A stretch of 64,000 bases of DNA, taken from NCBI RefSeq assembly GCF_004134825.1, contig NZ_SDPN01000016.1, positions 22,354-86,353 on the forward strand, read 5' to 3'. Both the position numbers and the translations under genes were made by a program. This stretch comes from Agromyces albus (GTDB lineage: Bacteria > Actinomycetota > Actinomycetes > Actinomycetales > Microbacteriaceae). Shown here in pieces: positions 17,211 through 26,628 of this stretch (the first letter of the stretch is position 1; every line of letters starts with the position of its first letter). The notes under the pieces were generated by a model. The model worked only from the letters and a program-made list of their open reading frames with translations. It searched no databases and was not told where the DNA came from.

Positions 17211-17993
17211 TCACGGACGTCCCGACCCGCCTGCCATCAGCATGAGGCACCTGATCTCCTCGTCCGGCCGACTGACCGGGTGCGACGCCGGAGGGTCATC
17301 GATGAACTCGATCCCGAGTCGTTCCTCGGTCTCCTCGATGTCCCAGCGACCGCGAGCGCCGTTGGATGCGATGAGAAACGGGCCGGCCGGTCGTTGCAGG
17401 ATGACAGCGCGCACGGCGGTGGCGAAGTCACGGTCGCTCGTCCAGTTCGACCGGTACAGCGCGTCCACCGGCTTCCACCCGACGAGCCCGAGCCGCAGCG
17501 CGGTGAACACCGCATCACGCTGCATGCACGCGAGGCCGAGCACATCCTCAGCGAACACCTTCCCGGCGCCATAGTCGCAACATGGCCAAACCGGATCGGA
17601 GGCCCGTACCGGGCGGTGACCGGCGACATCGTGCCGGCCGAGCGTATGGATGGAGCTCGCCATCACCAGGTGCCGTACGTTCGACCGCTCGACGGCGTCG
17701 GCCAGGCCGGCCGCGAGCTCTGCGACCTCGTGGATCACCGTTCGGGCGTCTTGGAAGGGCGACGCGTTTCCCGCGAGATGCACGACGACGTCGGCATCGC
17801 GAATGACGGTGTCCCACCCCTCATGCTCCCGCAGATCGACCACGACCCGTTCGGCGGTCGGCGGCGCATCGGTTGGCGCCCGACGGTCCACGAGACGCAT
17901 CCGAGCAACCCCATCGAGCGCGGCCACCACGCGACGCCCGACGACGCCACTCGCTCCCGTCACGACGACGAGCGGGACCCTGTCGCTCGTCAT
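17211..17993 (-). CDS. NAD(P)-dependent epimerase/dehydratase (uronate dehydrogenase-like)
   Basis: A 260-aa extended short-chain dehydrogenase. The Rossmann motif VVTGASGVVGRR is at residues about 7-18, the acidic VDLRE about 50, VVHLAGN about 71, and the catalytic YGAGK (YxxxK) about 140. The small size and sequence resemble uronate dehydrogenases and similar sugar dehydrogenases rather than 330-aa nucleotide-sugar epimerases. The start ATG 17993 is 4 bp downstream of the dehydratase stop, so it is the last gene of the ABC transporter operon. With the dehydratase next to it, an oxidative uronic- or aldonic-acid route is plausible. Confidence 0.75.
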   Translation of the reverse strand: MTSDRVPLVVVTGASGVVGRRVVAALDGVARMRLVDRRAPTDAPPTAERVVVDLREHEGWDTVIRDADVVVHLAGNASPFQDARTVIHEVAELAAGLADAVERSNVRHLVMASSIHTLGRHDVAGHRPVRASDPVWPCCDYGAGKVFAEDVLGLACMQRDAVFTALRLGLVGWKPVDALYRSNWTSDRDFATAVRAVILQRPAGPFLIASNGARGRWDIEETEERLGIEFIDDPPASHPVSRPDEEIRCLMLMAGGSGRP

Positions 17994-17997
17994 CGCA

Positions 17998-19185
17998 TCA
18001 CCAGTTCGCGACGGATCCGTCCGGTCGACGCAACTCCGGCATCGGAACGATCTCCGCGCGATGAGCGCGGGCTGCGTCGAGGTCCACCTCGAGCCCGAGC
18101 CCGGGTGCCGATGTCGGGAGCATCCATTCGCCATCCATGTGCATCTGTACTGGGAACACGTCGTTCACGCGGGTTCCCGGTATCTGATACTGCTCCTGGA
18201 TACCGAAGGCTGGCAAGGTCAGGTTGAGCTGGAATGAAGCGGCGGTCGCGATCGGTCCGAGGGGGTTGTGCGTCGCCGTGCGAATGTGATGGGTCTCGCA
18301 CCAGCCGGCGATCTTCTTCGCCTCGGTGAGCCCGCCGACGATGCACAGGTCGAAGCGGGCGAAGTCGACCGCGTCGTTCTCGATCAGGTGGCGGATGTCC
18401 CATTTCGACGCTGCGTGCTCCCCCGCGGCGAGCGGCACGGTCGTCCGCTGACGCAAGGTGTCGTAGATCGTCGTGTTCTCCCAGCGCAGTGGATCCTCGA
18501 CGAAGTACATGTCGACGGGCTCGAGTTCGCGGCACAGGTTGGTGGCATCGCCGAGATCGAGTCGCGTGTGCACGTCGAGAATCATGTCGATCCGATCGCC
18601 GAACTCGGAACGCAGCGCTTCGCAGCTCTGGATCGACGACCGCGTCGCGCGACGCGAGTCGATGATGTTGCCCTCGGATGGCACGCCGAATCGCACGACG
18701 GTCCATCCCTCCTCGAGCGCCGCGTGAGCGGACTCGATGAGTTGGGCGTCGTTGTTCCCCACGATGTGCCGGTAGCACTGCACGCGGTCGCGGGCAGCCC
18801 CTCCGAGCAACTCGTAGATCGGGAGCCCCAGTGCCTTGCCCTTGATGTCCCACAACGCGATATCGATCGCCGAGATGGCCGACATGAGTGCCCGGTCCGC
18901 GGGGTAGAAGCCGGACCGTGCCATGACCTGCCAGAGATGCTCGGTTCGGAACGGGTCCTGGCCGAGCAGCAGCGGCTTGAAGTGTTCGATGGCGCCGCGC
19001 GAGGCGAGTTGGCGCGAGCGCAGACCCACCTCGCCCACTCCGAATACGCCGCCGTCGGTGTGCACGACGACCATCATCATGACGCCGCCGTCATCGATCT
19101 GCAGCACCTCGATGTCGCTGATGCGCAGCTCGGGCCGCGAGCTCGGTGCCACGTCACCGCGAATCGCGGGGGCCACGGTGCTCAT
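17998..19185 (-). CDS. Mandelate racemase/muconate lactonizing enzyme family sugar-acid dehydratase
   Basis: A 395-aa enolase-superfamily enzyme. Acidic metal and catalytic positions are visible: ILDVHTRLDLGD, YFVEDPLRWEN, PLAAGEHAASKWD, and the His segment THNPLGPIATAAS. This set fits the gluconate/galactonate/mannonate dehydratase branches, which dehydrate acid sugars to 2-keto-3-deoxy acids; the exact substrate cannot be read from sequence. The start ATG 19185 overlaps the permease stop by 4 bp, so the enzyme is translationally coupled to the importer and very likely acts on the imported sugar or its oxidised form. Confidence 0.85.
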   Translation of the reverse strand: MSTVAPAIRGDVAPSSRPELRISDIEVLQIDDGGVMMMVVVHTDGGVFGVGEVGLRSRQLASRGAIEHFKPLLLGQDPFRTEHLWQVMARSGFYPADRALMSAISAIDIALWDIKGKALGLPIYELLGGAARDRVQCYRHIVGNNDAQLIESAHAALEEGWTVVRFGVPSEGNIIDSRRATRSSIQSCEALRSEFGDRIDMILDVHTRLDLGDATNLCRELEPVDMYFVEDPLRWENTTIYDTLRQRTTVPLAAGEHAASKWDIRHLIENDAVDFARFDLCIVGGLTEAKKIAGWCETHHIRTATHNPLGPIATAASFQLNLTLPAFGIQEQYQIPGTRVNDVFPVQMHMDGEWMLPTSAPGLGLEVDLDAARAHRAEIVPMPELRRPDGSVANW

Positions 19186-20099
19186 CCCTTCAGCCCCGAA
19201 CCGGCGAAGCCGCTCACGTACGCCCGCTGCGCGACGAAGAAGAGCACGACGACGGGAATCACGTAGAGAATTGCCGCAGCCGCGATCAGGTTGTTGATCG
19301 GGAACCCGGCCGCGTTCACGAACTGCGTGGCCACCGCCTGGGCGAGCGTCATCCGGTCGCTGTCGAGTAGAAGCGTCGGGGCGACGAAGTCGCCCCAGAC
19401 GCCATTGAACGACAGCACGAACGCGGTCACGAGGATCGGCTTCGACAACGGCAGGAAGATCTGCCACCAGATGCGGAAGTGGCTGCACCCATCGAGCCGG
19501 GCCGCTTCCTCGAGTTCGCGAGGAAGCGACGCGAAGAACTGCCGGAACAGGAAGATGAGGTAGGGAGCGCCGGAGAGCCCCCACAGCACCCACGGCCAGT
19601 ACGTGCCGACGAGACCGACTCTCGCGAACAGCAGGTAGGTCGGAATGAGGGTGATGATCGGAGGCATCATCATCAGGGCGATGAGGACGGCGAACAGCGG
19701 TCGCTTGCCGCGCCCGGGCAGGCGCGCGAACCCGTACCCGACGAGGGCCGACGTCAGCGTCGTCAGCGCTCCGCTCACCGTCGCAAGGAACAGCGAGTTG
19801 CCGGCGTACAGCCAGAACGGGCGTATGGATGTCGCATCCGCATAGTTCTCGGGATGCGGCGGGATCGGGAACCAGACGCTCGAGTCGCCGAGCTGGTCGA
19901 GTGACTTGAGCGAGGTCACGAGCAACCACACGACCGGCACGAACAGGAAGATCGAGAAGAGCATCAGGCCCCAGAAGACGAACGGATGCTTCTCCCGGGC
20001 GTCCTTCATTCGGCGGCCCTGCGATCGCTTCAACGGCCGGCGCGGTTCGAGGGGAGCGACGGCGGCCTCCACGGCGGGTGGATCGAGCGTGGTGGTCAT
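19182..20099 (-). CDS. ABC sugar transporter permease, MalG type
   Basis: A 305-aa inner membrane protein with six predicted segments (first FVFWGLMLFSIFLFVPVVWL). The EAA loop that docks on the ATPase reads EEAARLDGCSHFRIWWQIFL at about 195-215. The N-terminal 30 residues are cytoplasmic and basic. It is the second permease of a CUT1-type importer: the start ATG 20099 overlaps the stop of the first permease by 4 bp. No ATPase gene is encoded here, as usual for actinobacteria where a shared MsiK serves many CUT1 systems. Confidence 0.92.
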   Translation of the reverse strand: MTTTLDPPAVEAAVAPLEPRRPLKRSQGRRMKDAREKHPFVFWGLMLFSIFLFVPVVWLLVTSLKSLDQLGDSSVWFPIPPHPENYADATSIRPFWLYAGNSLFLATVSGALTTLTSALVGYGFARLPGRGKRPLFAVLIALMMMPPIITLIPTYLLFARVGLVGTYWPWVLWGLSGAPYLIFLFRQFFASLPRELEEAARLDGCSHFRIWWQIFLPLSKPILVTAFVLSFNGVWGDFVAPTLLLDSDRMTLAQAVATQFVNAAGFPINNLIAAAAILYVIPVVVLFFVAQRAYVSGFAGSGLKG

Positions 20100-21091
20100 C
20101 GGCGACCTTCCTGAGCGGAGGGATCGACCGCGTAGAACACGACGCGGCCGCTGAACTTGAAGAAGACGAACGTCAGCAACAGGATGAGGGCGAAGAAGAT
20201 CCACAGCATGGCGGACGCGTAGCCGTATCGCTGGTAGGCGAAGTACTGGGCGTAGACGCTGATCATGAACACCTGGTTCTCCTCCGGCACGGCGGTGACC
20301 GATGACGCGGCTGTGGCCGGCGAGAGCAGCAGCACAGGGATGAACGTCTGCAGCACCGCGATCGTCGTCGTGATCACCTGGAAGAGCAGCACGGGCGAGA
20401 TCGCCGGCAGCGTCACATGCCAGAACACGCCGAACGAGTTCGCGCCGTCGAGCCGTGCGGCCTCTCGCAGTTCGATGGGGACGTCCTGCAGGGCGGCGAG
20501 GTTGATGAGCACGCCCGCGCCGATGCCCCACAACAGGAGGGCGACGAGCACCCAGAAGACGATGCCCTGCGAGAGCCAGTCGACGGCAGGTATGCCGAAG
20601 AGGCGCAGGAACGCGTTGAAGCCGCCGTTGTCGCGGTCGAAGAGGATTTTCCACGCCAGCGTCGCGGCGACCGGCGGAATGATGGCGGGCAGATACACCA
20701 GCAGACGGAACCCCGTGCGGAACCGCACCTTCTGGTTGAGAGCGATGGCCAGCAGCAGACCGCCGACGATCGTCACCGGGACGACGATTCCCGCGAGCAG
20801 GAAGGTCCGGCCGAGGCTGGACCACGTCTCGGGCGACGAGAAGACGGCCGTGTAGTTCTCGAGCCCGAGGAACCGGAACCGGGGCGAGATGCCGTCCCAG
20901 TTGGTGAGGCTCACGCCGAAGGCGTAGATCAGCGGAAACGCGGTGAGGAGGATCGTGCCGATCAGCCAGGGAGAGATGAACGCGTAGAACGGGAGCGACT
21001 TCCAGCGGCGACCCCGGACGGAGCGCCGCGGCGTGGCCCGCGACGCTCCGTCCGTGCTGGTCAGCCCACTCGTCGCGGGAGACAATGCCAT
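20096..21091 (-). CDS. ABC sugar transporter permease, MalF type
   Basis: A 331-aa membrane permease. Its membrane segments begin at about residue 35 (FYAFISPWLIGTILLTAFPL), and the EAA loop reads REAARLDGANSFGVFWHVTL near 215. The tail is short and polar. It pairs with the MalG-type permease (4-bp overlap) and follows the solute-binding protein gene by 9 bp. The three genes form a CUT1 importer for oligosaccharides released by the secreted hydrolase. Confidence 0.92.
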   Translation of the reverse strand: MALSPATSGLTSTDGASRATPRRSVRGRRWKSLPFYAFISPWLIGTILLTAFPLIYAFGVSLTNWDGISPRFRFLGLENYTAVFSSPETWSSLGRTFLLAGIVVPVTIVGGLLLAIALNQKVRFRTGFRLLVYLPAIIPPVAATLAWKILFDRDNGGFNAFLRLFGIPAVDWLSQGIVFWVLVALLLWGIGAGVLINLAALQDVPIELREAARLDGANSFGVFWHVTLPAISPVLLFQVITTTIAVLQTFIPVLLLSPATAASSVTAVPEENQVFMISVYAQYFAYQRYGYASAMLWIFFALILLLTFVFFKFSGRVVFYAVDPSAQEGRR

Positions 21092-21100
21092 GGGACTCGC

Positions 21101-22450
21101 TCAGCCTTCCGTGAGCTCGATGCCCTGGTCGATGAGCTCGTTGGTCCGTTCGGTGATCTCCTCAGCGGCCTCACGCACCGTGATGTCGCCATTGATCGCC
21201 TTCGGCACAATCTCCTGGATGACGGCGTTCGCAGCCGACGTCTGCACGAACGGGGAGAACTGAAGCACTCCCGCGTACGCCTCTTCCTTCTCCTGGGTGG
21301 CAAGGGCGAGCTTCTGGTACTCGAGCTCCTGCGGCAGGTACTCCCGCAGCGAGTTGAGCGCGGGAAGTCCCCATCCGGCCTTGGCACGATCGATGCCAGG
21401 CTGTCCCGCCGTGTAATACTCCAGGAAGGCCCACGCCGCGTCGGGATTCTTCGAGAACGCCGAGATGTAGTGACCGGTGGCCCCTGTCGTCGGGCTGAAG
21501 CGCGTCGAGCCGAGCACCGGCGCAGGTGCCAGCCGCCCCCACTCGGGCGCGGTCTCGGAGCCGCCGACGATTCCCGAGAACCAGTAGCCGTTCTGCGTCA
21601 TGGCGATCTTCTCGGAAGCGAAAGGGGGGCCGTCCCAGCCGTCGGGGTTCACGTCCACGAGGGAGTAGCCGATCCGTGCCTGACCGGCATCGACATACCA
21701 CTGCAGAGCCTTGAGGGCCTCGGGCGACGTGAAGTCGACCGAACGCAGATCGTCGGCGAAGATCTGCCCATCGGCCGTCGCCACCATGCTCGAGAGGATC
21801 TCGATGCCGGGGAGCTGCGTCCACGTGCCGTACTGCGTGACGGTGCCGTCACCGCCCGGGATGGTGAGCTTCCTGCCCAGCTCGAGGATCTCGTCGTAGG
21901 TGAGTGGGGTGTCGTCGGAGGGCACCTCGAGTCCGGCGGCCTCGAAGGCCTTCTTGTTGTACCAGATGGTGGTGTCCTGCGAGTAGTCCTTCATCAGGCC
22001 GTACCGCGGACCCTCGCCCTGAGTCGCTCCGTCCCACTTCCAGACGTCGCCCAGCACATTGAGGTCGTCTTCATCGATGACATCGCTGTCGGCGATGTAG
22101 TCATCGAGCGGCAGAGCGAGGCCGCGAGTGCCGAGGTACGGTGTCTCAGCGGCACCGCTTCCCCGGATGATGTCAGGCGCCTTGCCGGCCGCGATCATCG
22201 CGTTGAGCTTGGTCTGGTCGAACTCCGAGAAGGTGACCTCGATGCCGGTCTCCTTGGTGAACGCCTCGATCTGCTCCGGCAGGATCTCGCCGCTGTTGGC
22301 CATGATGCTGATCTTGCCGCCGGGCCCTCCACCAGTGGAGTCCGCGGCCGCTGCACAGGCCGACAGCACGAGCGCGCCGACCACCACCGCGGCACCCGCC
22401 ATGAAACGCCGACGAGTTGCTGTGCTGTGCAAGGGAATGGGATGGGACAT
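21101..22450 (-). CDS. ABC transporter sugar-binding lipoprotein
   Basis: A 449-aa extracellular solute-binding protein. The signal has basic TRRRF, a hydrophobic core and the lipobox VLSAC (Cys32 lipidated). The mature domain starts KISIMANSGEILPEQIEAF, the usual SBP_bac_1 opening, and contains WYNKKAFEAAG and MTQNGYWFSG ligand-lobe segments. The start ATG 22450 has AGGTACG upstream; longer frames run into the regulatory gap. It is the first gene of the transporter operon and faces the ROK regulator across a palindrome. Confidence 0.92.
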   Translation of the reverse strand: MSHPIPLHSTATRRRFMAGAAVVVGALVLSACAAAADSTGGGPGGKISIMANSGEILPEQIEAFTKETGIEVTFSEFDQTKLNAMIAAGKAPDIIRGSGAAETPYLGTRGLALPLDDYIADSDVIDEDDLNVLGDVWKWDGATQGEGPRYGLMKDYSQDTTIWYNKKAFEAAGLEVPSDDTPLTYDEILELGRKLTIPGGDGTVTQYGTWTQLPGIEILSSMVATADGQIFADDLRSVDFTSPEALKALQWYVDAGQARIGYSLVDVNPDGWDGPPFASEKIAMTQNGYWFSGIVGGSETAPEWGRLAPAPVLGSTRFSPTTGATGHYISAFSKNPDAAWAFLEYYTAGQPGIDRAKAGWGLPALNSLREYLPQELEYQKLALATQEKEEAYAGVLQFSPFVQTSAANAVIQEIVPKAINGDITVREAAEEITERTNELIDQGIELTEG

Positions 22451-22478
22451 TGACGTACCTCCGTCGCTACGTATCCGA

Positions 22479-22497
22479 CGCGAACACTGTGTTCGCG
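22479..22497. promoter_or_regulatory. Perfect 19-bp palindrome between the transporter operon and the ROK gene
   Basis: CGCGAACAC-T-GTGTTCGCG sits 28 bp upstream of the binding-protein ATG. A second half-site AGTGTTCGCC lies at about 22508-22517. Location between divergent genes, one a ROK repressor, makes it the likely ROK operator controlling the importer. Confidence 0.6.
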
Positions 22498-22616
22498 AAA
22501 AGTCGGTAAGTGTTCGCCCATTGAAAGTCATTGCGGAAAGTTTGTCAACTCTCGCAACACAGATGGAAATGTGGCGTTTGCGACATACCACGTGCGGACG
22601 CGAGATACTAGCGGAC

Positions 22617-23864
22617 ATGACTGTACATCGATCGGGCGGTTCACTCCGGTCTCTTCGCCTCTCAAACGCGGCTGCGGTACTCGGCGTCGTGGCGGAGGAC
22701 GGGCCCATCCACCGCGCGGAGATCGCGCGACGTGTCGACCTCTCCCGTACCACCGTGACGACCATCACGCGGGAACTTCTCGAGCGCGGCGTGCTCGTCG
22801 AATCCCTCGAGGCGGGTCGCTCGCCGGACGTCGACGGACGCGCCGGCGGCCATCTGGCGCTCAGCTCGACGGCGGCGTGGGCGGGAGGCGTGAGCATGAC
22901 CCTCGACGGCGTCGCAGCCCGCGTCCATGACCTGGCCGGCGCGGAGCTCTCGACGGCGCAGAGGCTGCTCGCACCGGGTGACGACTGGAGGCGCAGGGCC
23001 GAGCTCGCCGCCAGCGCTCTCGACGAGGCGCTCACGACGGCGGGCGGCGACCGGGGTCGACTCCTCGCGGTCGGCTTCGGGCTTCCGGGGCAGATCGATC
23101 CGAGCGACGGAGTGGTGTTCGGCGCACTCGCCGATCAACCTTGGCACGGCGTCAACGCGCTCGAGGAGATGTCGGCGCGTCTGGGCGTGCCGGTGCTCCT
23201 GGAGAACAACGTGAGACTCGAGACGCTGGCCGAGCGTCGATGGGGCGCCGCCCGGGATGCGGCGAACGTGCTCTACGTGAACATCTCCAGCGGCCTCGCC
23301 GTGGGAATCGTCGTCGAGGGCATGCTCTATCGCGGAGCGGTCGGGGGCGCCGGTGAGTTCGGGCACGTGTCGATCGACATCAACGGCCCCGCATGTCGCT
23401 GCGGCAACAGGGGCTGTCTCGTGCTGTACGCCGGCGGACCTGCGCTGCGGCATCGGCTGCGCGATGTCATCGGAGAGGGCGGCCGCCTCGCCGACATCGT
23501 GTCCGCCGCGCGCAGCGGCAACCGGGCGGTCGGCAACGTGCTCGCCGACGTCGGCGTTGTCGTCGGACGCGAGCTCGCGAGCGTCTGCAACCTGCTGAAC
23601 CCCGAACTCGTCGTCGTCGGGGGCGAGACCGCGTCCTCGGGGAACGTGCTGCTCGAACCGTTGCGAGAGAGCCTCGTGCGTCACACGCTCGCACCCAGAG
23701 GCGCGCCGCAGGTGGTGGCGTCGCAGCTTCCGGACGGCGCCAACGCGGGCGCGCTGGGCGGGATCGCCCTGGTGCTGGAAGGTGTCTCCTCGTCACCGGC
23801 GGCGCTCGAGCGCCTGCTCGACCTCGGGGCGGAGTCGATGGCCAGGGACACAGCGGGCGCATGA
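22617..23864 (+). CDS. ROK-family transcriptional repressor
   Basis: A 415-aa regulator: an N-terminal winged helix (HRAEIARRVDLSRTTVTTIT, about 30-50) and a C-terminal sugar-kinase-like ROK domain. The ROK zinc signature appears as CRCGNRGCL near residue 260, preceded by GGAGEFGHVSID with the H used in zinc binding. ROK repressors release DNA on binding sugars or sugar phosphates. The ATG at 22617 was chosen because the earlier frame crosses the divergent promoter. It is divergent from the importer operon with a palindrome between them. Confidence 0.88.
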   Translation: MTVHRSGGSLRSLRLSNAAAVLGVVAEDGPIHRAEIARRVDLSRTTVTTITRELLERGVLVESLEAGRSPDVDGRAGGHLALSSTAAWAGGVSMTLDGVAARVHDLAGAELSTAQRLLAPGDDWRRRAELAASALDEALTTAGGDRGRLLAVGFGLPGQIDPSDGVVFGALADQPWHGVNALEEMSARLGVPVLLENNVRLETLAERRWGAARDAANVLYVNISSGLAVGIVVEGMLYRGAVGGAGEFGHVSIDINGPACRCGNRGCLVLYAGGPALRHRLRDVIGEGGRLADIVSAARSGNRAVGNVLADVGVVVGRELASVCNLLNPELVVVGGETASSGNVLLEPLRESLVRHTLAPRGAPQVVASQLPDGANAGALGGIALVLEGVSSSPAALERLLDLGAESMARDTAGA

Positions 23865-23900
23865 AGCCCGGTGAACGAGAGTTGCGTCGACGACCAGGAC

Positions 23901-23914
23901 ATGTAACGATACAT
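23901..23914. promoter_or_regulatory. LacI-type operator upstream of the LacI-family gene
   Basis: ATGTAACGATACAT is a near-perfect 14-bp palindrome with central CG, 34 bp before the start of the LacI-family gene. It matches the GH51 operator TGTATCGATACA at 11 of 12 positions of the shared core, so one repressor probably controls both itself and the arabinosidases. A half-site ATGTAACG also occurs at 13132-13139 before the secreted hydrolase. Confidence 0.65.
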
Positions 23915-23948
23915 TTCGCACCCGGCCAGCGAAGAGAGCAGGCAGCCA

Positions 23949-24974
23949 GTGGTCACCATCCGCGACATCGCCAAGGCGGCGGGGGTCTCACCGATGACCG
24001 TGTCGAACGTGCTCAACAGCCACCCGCAGGTTCGAGCCACGACTCGCGCACGCGTGCTGCAGACGATCGACGAACTCGGCTACCGCGTCAACGTCGCCGC
24101 GCGCAACCTGCGGCGAGGACGGACCCACACCATCGGCTTCGCCGTCCCCGAGCTCGATCGGCCCTACTTCGGAGATCTCGCGACACGCGTCGTCGCGGAG
24201 GCGGAGCGGCATGGCCTCCAGGTCGTCATCGAGGAGACGTCAGCGTCACGCGACAACGAGTTGGGTGCGCTGTCGCACTCGCGCGTCCGGATGTACGACG
24301 GGCTGATCTTGAGCGCCGTGGGACTCGGCTCCCGTGACGCCGACCTGCTCTCGGTGGATTTCCCGATGGTCATCCTCGGCGAGAGGATCTTCGACGGCCC
24401 CGTCGACCACGTGGCGATGCCGAACATCGAAGGAGCCGCGGCGGCTGTGCGCCATCTCCACGAGCAGGGATGCCGCAGAGTGGCGGGCGTGTTCGCCGGT
24501 GCAGTTGCCGACGCCGACGCCGACGTGAGCATGTCCTCGCTGCGACACGAGGGGTACCGTCGGGCACTCGCGGAGCTGAGCCTGCCGCTGGACGCATCCC
24601 TGTCGATCTCCATCCCGAAGCTCGACCTCGCCGTCGCGCTCGAGGCTGTCGGGAACTCGCTCGCCTCGGGTCTTCGTTTCGACGGCATCTTCTGTTCGAC
24701 CGACTACGTCGCGATCGCCGTGATCCGAGCACTCTCCGACGCGGGGCTCCGAGTGCCCGACGACGTCAAGGTGATCGGCTTCGACAACTCGATGCTCTCG
24801 CGTTACCTGATCCCGAGCCTGTCCACCGTCGACACCGACACCGCGCTCGTTGCGCGCACCGCGGTCGAGCTCCTCGTCGCGAGGATCGACGGTGATGCGG
24901 CCGAGCCGGTTCAGTTCGTTCCCCCGTTCCGCATCGTCGCCCGGGAGTCGACGCGATCCGCCGCCCTCGGCTGA
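23949..24974 (+). CDS. LacI-family transcriptional repressor
   Basis: A 341-aa repressor with the LacI helix-turn-helix at residues 1-25 (IRDIAKAAGVSPMTVSNVLN), hinge, and a periplasmic-binding-like sugar domain (TIGFAVPELDRPYFGDLA; FDGIFCSTDYVAIAVI). GTG start at 23949. Two matching CG-centred operators, one in front of its own gene and one before GH51, suggest autoregulation and control of arabinofuranosidase expression. The inducer is probably arabinose or an arabino-oligosaccharide, which is inference. It is followed after 49 bp by the GH43-like gene. Confidence 0.9.
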   Translation: MVTIRDIAKAAGVSPMTVSNVLNSHPQVRATTRARVLQTIDELGYRVNVAARNLRRGRTHTIGFAVPELDRPYFGDLATRVVAEAERHGLQVVIEETSASRDNELGALSHSRVRMYDGLILSAVGLGSRDADLLSVDFPMVILGERIFDGPVDHVAMPNIEGAAAAVRHLHEQGCRRVAGVFAGAVADADADVSMSSLRHEGYRRALAELSLPLDASLSISIPKLDLAVALEAVGNSLASGLRFDGIFCSTDYVAIAVIRALSDAGLRVPDDVKVIGFDNSMLSRYLIPSLSTVDTDTALVARTAVELLVARIDGDAAEPVQFVPPFRIVARESTRSAALG

Positions 24975-25023
24975 TCGACCCCGCGCCTCGCCACCGGCTG
25001 CACCGACCCACGAAAGGCCCGCA

Positions 25024-26583
25024 GTGCCCGTCATCCACTTGACCGCCCCAGAGAATACGTGGCCGCCGCGCCCGTCGGGCCTCCATCTCGCCGTCGGCCT
25101 CTCATTGACGACCGGCGATGGGCAGACCGTGGCACTCCGCCACGGCCGAGGAATCCTGTTCGCTCGCGGACCGCGGGCCGGCGCTCACGGGCTACGCGAG
25201 CCACGGGGGCTGAGCGGGGCCTCGGCCTGCCCGACGCCCGATGGAAGTTTCGCGGTCGGGGCGCTGCGAGTCGACCCGGCGAGCTCCCGGGTCGACGCCC
25301 TCGTGCTCACGCGATACCGCCCGGGGATCGGATTCGATTCGTGCGAGCTGGACGGAGTCCAGTACGGGATCTCACCGCACGCCCGCAACCCCGCGGTGGA
25401 GGCGGCCCTCTCGGGATTCCGCATCAGGTGGACGGAGCACGGCCGCCGCCGGCAGCTCTTCGTCGACTCCGGTCTGCGCCCCGGCTTCCCGCAGGACCTC
25501 TCCCTCGCCATCGACGCCGAAAACCCTGTGCGCTCGGTCGAGATCTCGGACCCGGTGGCCCGCGATCTGCTCGATCGGCTGGGCGAAGTCCACATGGCTC
25601 CTGATATGGAACGCGCCCGGCGCTTCCCATTCATCGAGGGAAGAGCGGATCCCACGATCACCCGATGGGGCGATCGGTGGCTGTTCATCGCCACCGACGA
25701 GCACTTCGCCGAGCGGCGCGAGTCGTCAGGGCTCCTCCTGCGCGTCGCCGACACGATCGACGAACTGGCTCACGCCGACGACCACCGCATCCTGAGTCTC
25801 GACGTCACACTGCAAGGCTGCTTCTGGGCTCCGGAGCTCCACGTCATCGGCGATCGGCTCTGGTGCTTGTTCGCGCCGAGTGTGGGCAGCACGGAGTGGG
25901 ACGCCGTGCAGGCCTGGGCCATGTCGCTCCCGGCCGGAGCCGACCCGGCGGATCCGGCCTCGTGGAGCGATGCGGCGCCGGTGCTCGCTGCTTCGGGTGG
26001 CCCGCTGCAACTGGACGACGGCCACCCGGGCATCAGTCTGGATATGACGTACTTCGAAGTTCGGGGTCGCAGCTACCTCGCGTGGTCGCAGAGGTTCACC
26101 AGCCCGGTGATCGGCGACGCCGAGATCTGGATCGCCGAGACGACGAAAGAGGACCCGACCAGGCTCATCAGCGAGGCCGTCCGGATCGTGGTGCCCGAGT
26201 ACAGCTGGGAGGTCGACGAGACCAACGTGGTGGAGGGCCCGTTCGCCCTCGTTCGCGAAGGCACCGTCTTCCTCACCTACTCGGCGGCGGCGGTAGGACC
26301 GAGCTACGCCGTGGGCCTCGTCACCGCAGCGGAGGATGCAGAGCTGCTCGACCCGGCCTCATGGACCAAGCTCCCCTACCCGGTGCTCGATGCGGACCCG
26401 GAACTCGGCGAATGGGGACCCGGCCACAGCATGTTCGTCCGTGACGAAACGGGCGCCGACCTGCTCATCTACCACGCCCTGCCCTCCCACGATGGCCGCG
26501 TCCGCCACACGGGACTGCGCCCCGTCGTCTTCGGCGCCGGCGGCCGGCTCGTCCTCGATGCCGGCACACCGTCGCTGAGCTAA
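25024..26583 (+). CDS. GH43-like glycoside hydrolase
   Basis: A 519-aa protein. The N-terminal 180 residues are an accessory domain; the C-terminal 320 residues are a five-bladed propeller typical of clan GH-F/GH43. Candidate catalytic acids are Asp in EGRADPTITRWGDRW (general base), Asp in LDMTYFE or Glu in CFWAPELHV, and Glu in NVVEGPFALV (acid), with WGPGHSMF as a conserved propeller turn. GTG start 25024 is preceded by GAAAGG; no signal peptide, so intracellular. GH43 enzymes cleave arabinan or xylan side chains, which fits the locus. Subfamily not resolved. Confidence 0.8.
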   Translation: MPVIHLTAPENTWPPRPSGLHLAVGLSLTTGDGQTVALRHGRGILFARGPRAGAHGLREPRGLSGASACPTPDGSFAVGALRVDPASSRVDALVLTRYRPGIGFDSCELDGVQYGISPHARNPAVEAALSGFRIRWTEHGRRRQLFVDSGLRPGFPQDLSLAIDAENPVRSVEISDPVARDLLDRLGEVHMAPDMERARRFPFIEGRADPTITRWGDRWLFIATDEHFAERRESSGLLLRVADTIDELAHADDHRILSLDVTLQGCFWAPELHVIGDRLWCLFAPSVGSTEWDAVQAWAMSLPAGADPADPASWSDAAPVLAASGGPLQLDDGHPGISLDMTYFEVRGRSYLAWSQRFTSPVIGDAEIWIAETTKEDPTRLISEAVRIVVPEYSWEVDETNVVEGPFALVREGTVFLTYSAAAVGPSYAVGLVTAAEDAELLDPASWTKLPYPVLDADPELGEWGPGHSMFVRDETGADLLIYHALPSHDGRVRHTGLRPVVFGAGGRLVLDAGTPSLS

Positions 26584-26628
26584 ATGAAGAGGGAAGTGTG
26601 AGAAGGAGTTTCCTCGTCGCCTTCCACT

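Noticed and set aside
20417..22453. 678-codon plus-strand frame opposite the ABC transporter genes
   Set aside because: Shadow of permease and binding-protein genes; no domain signal.
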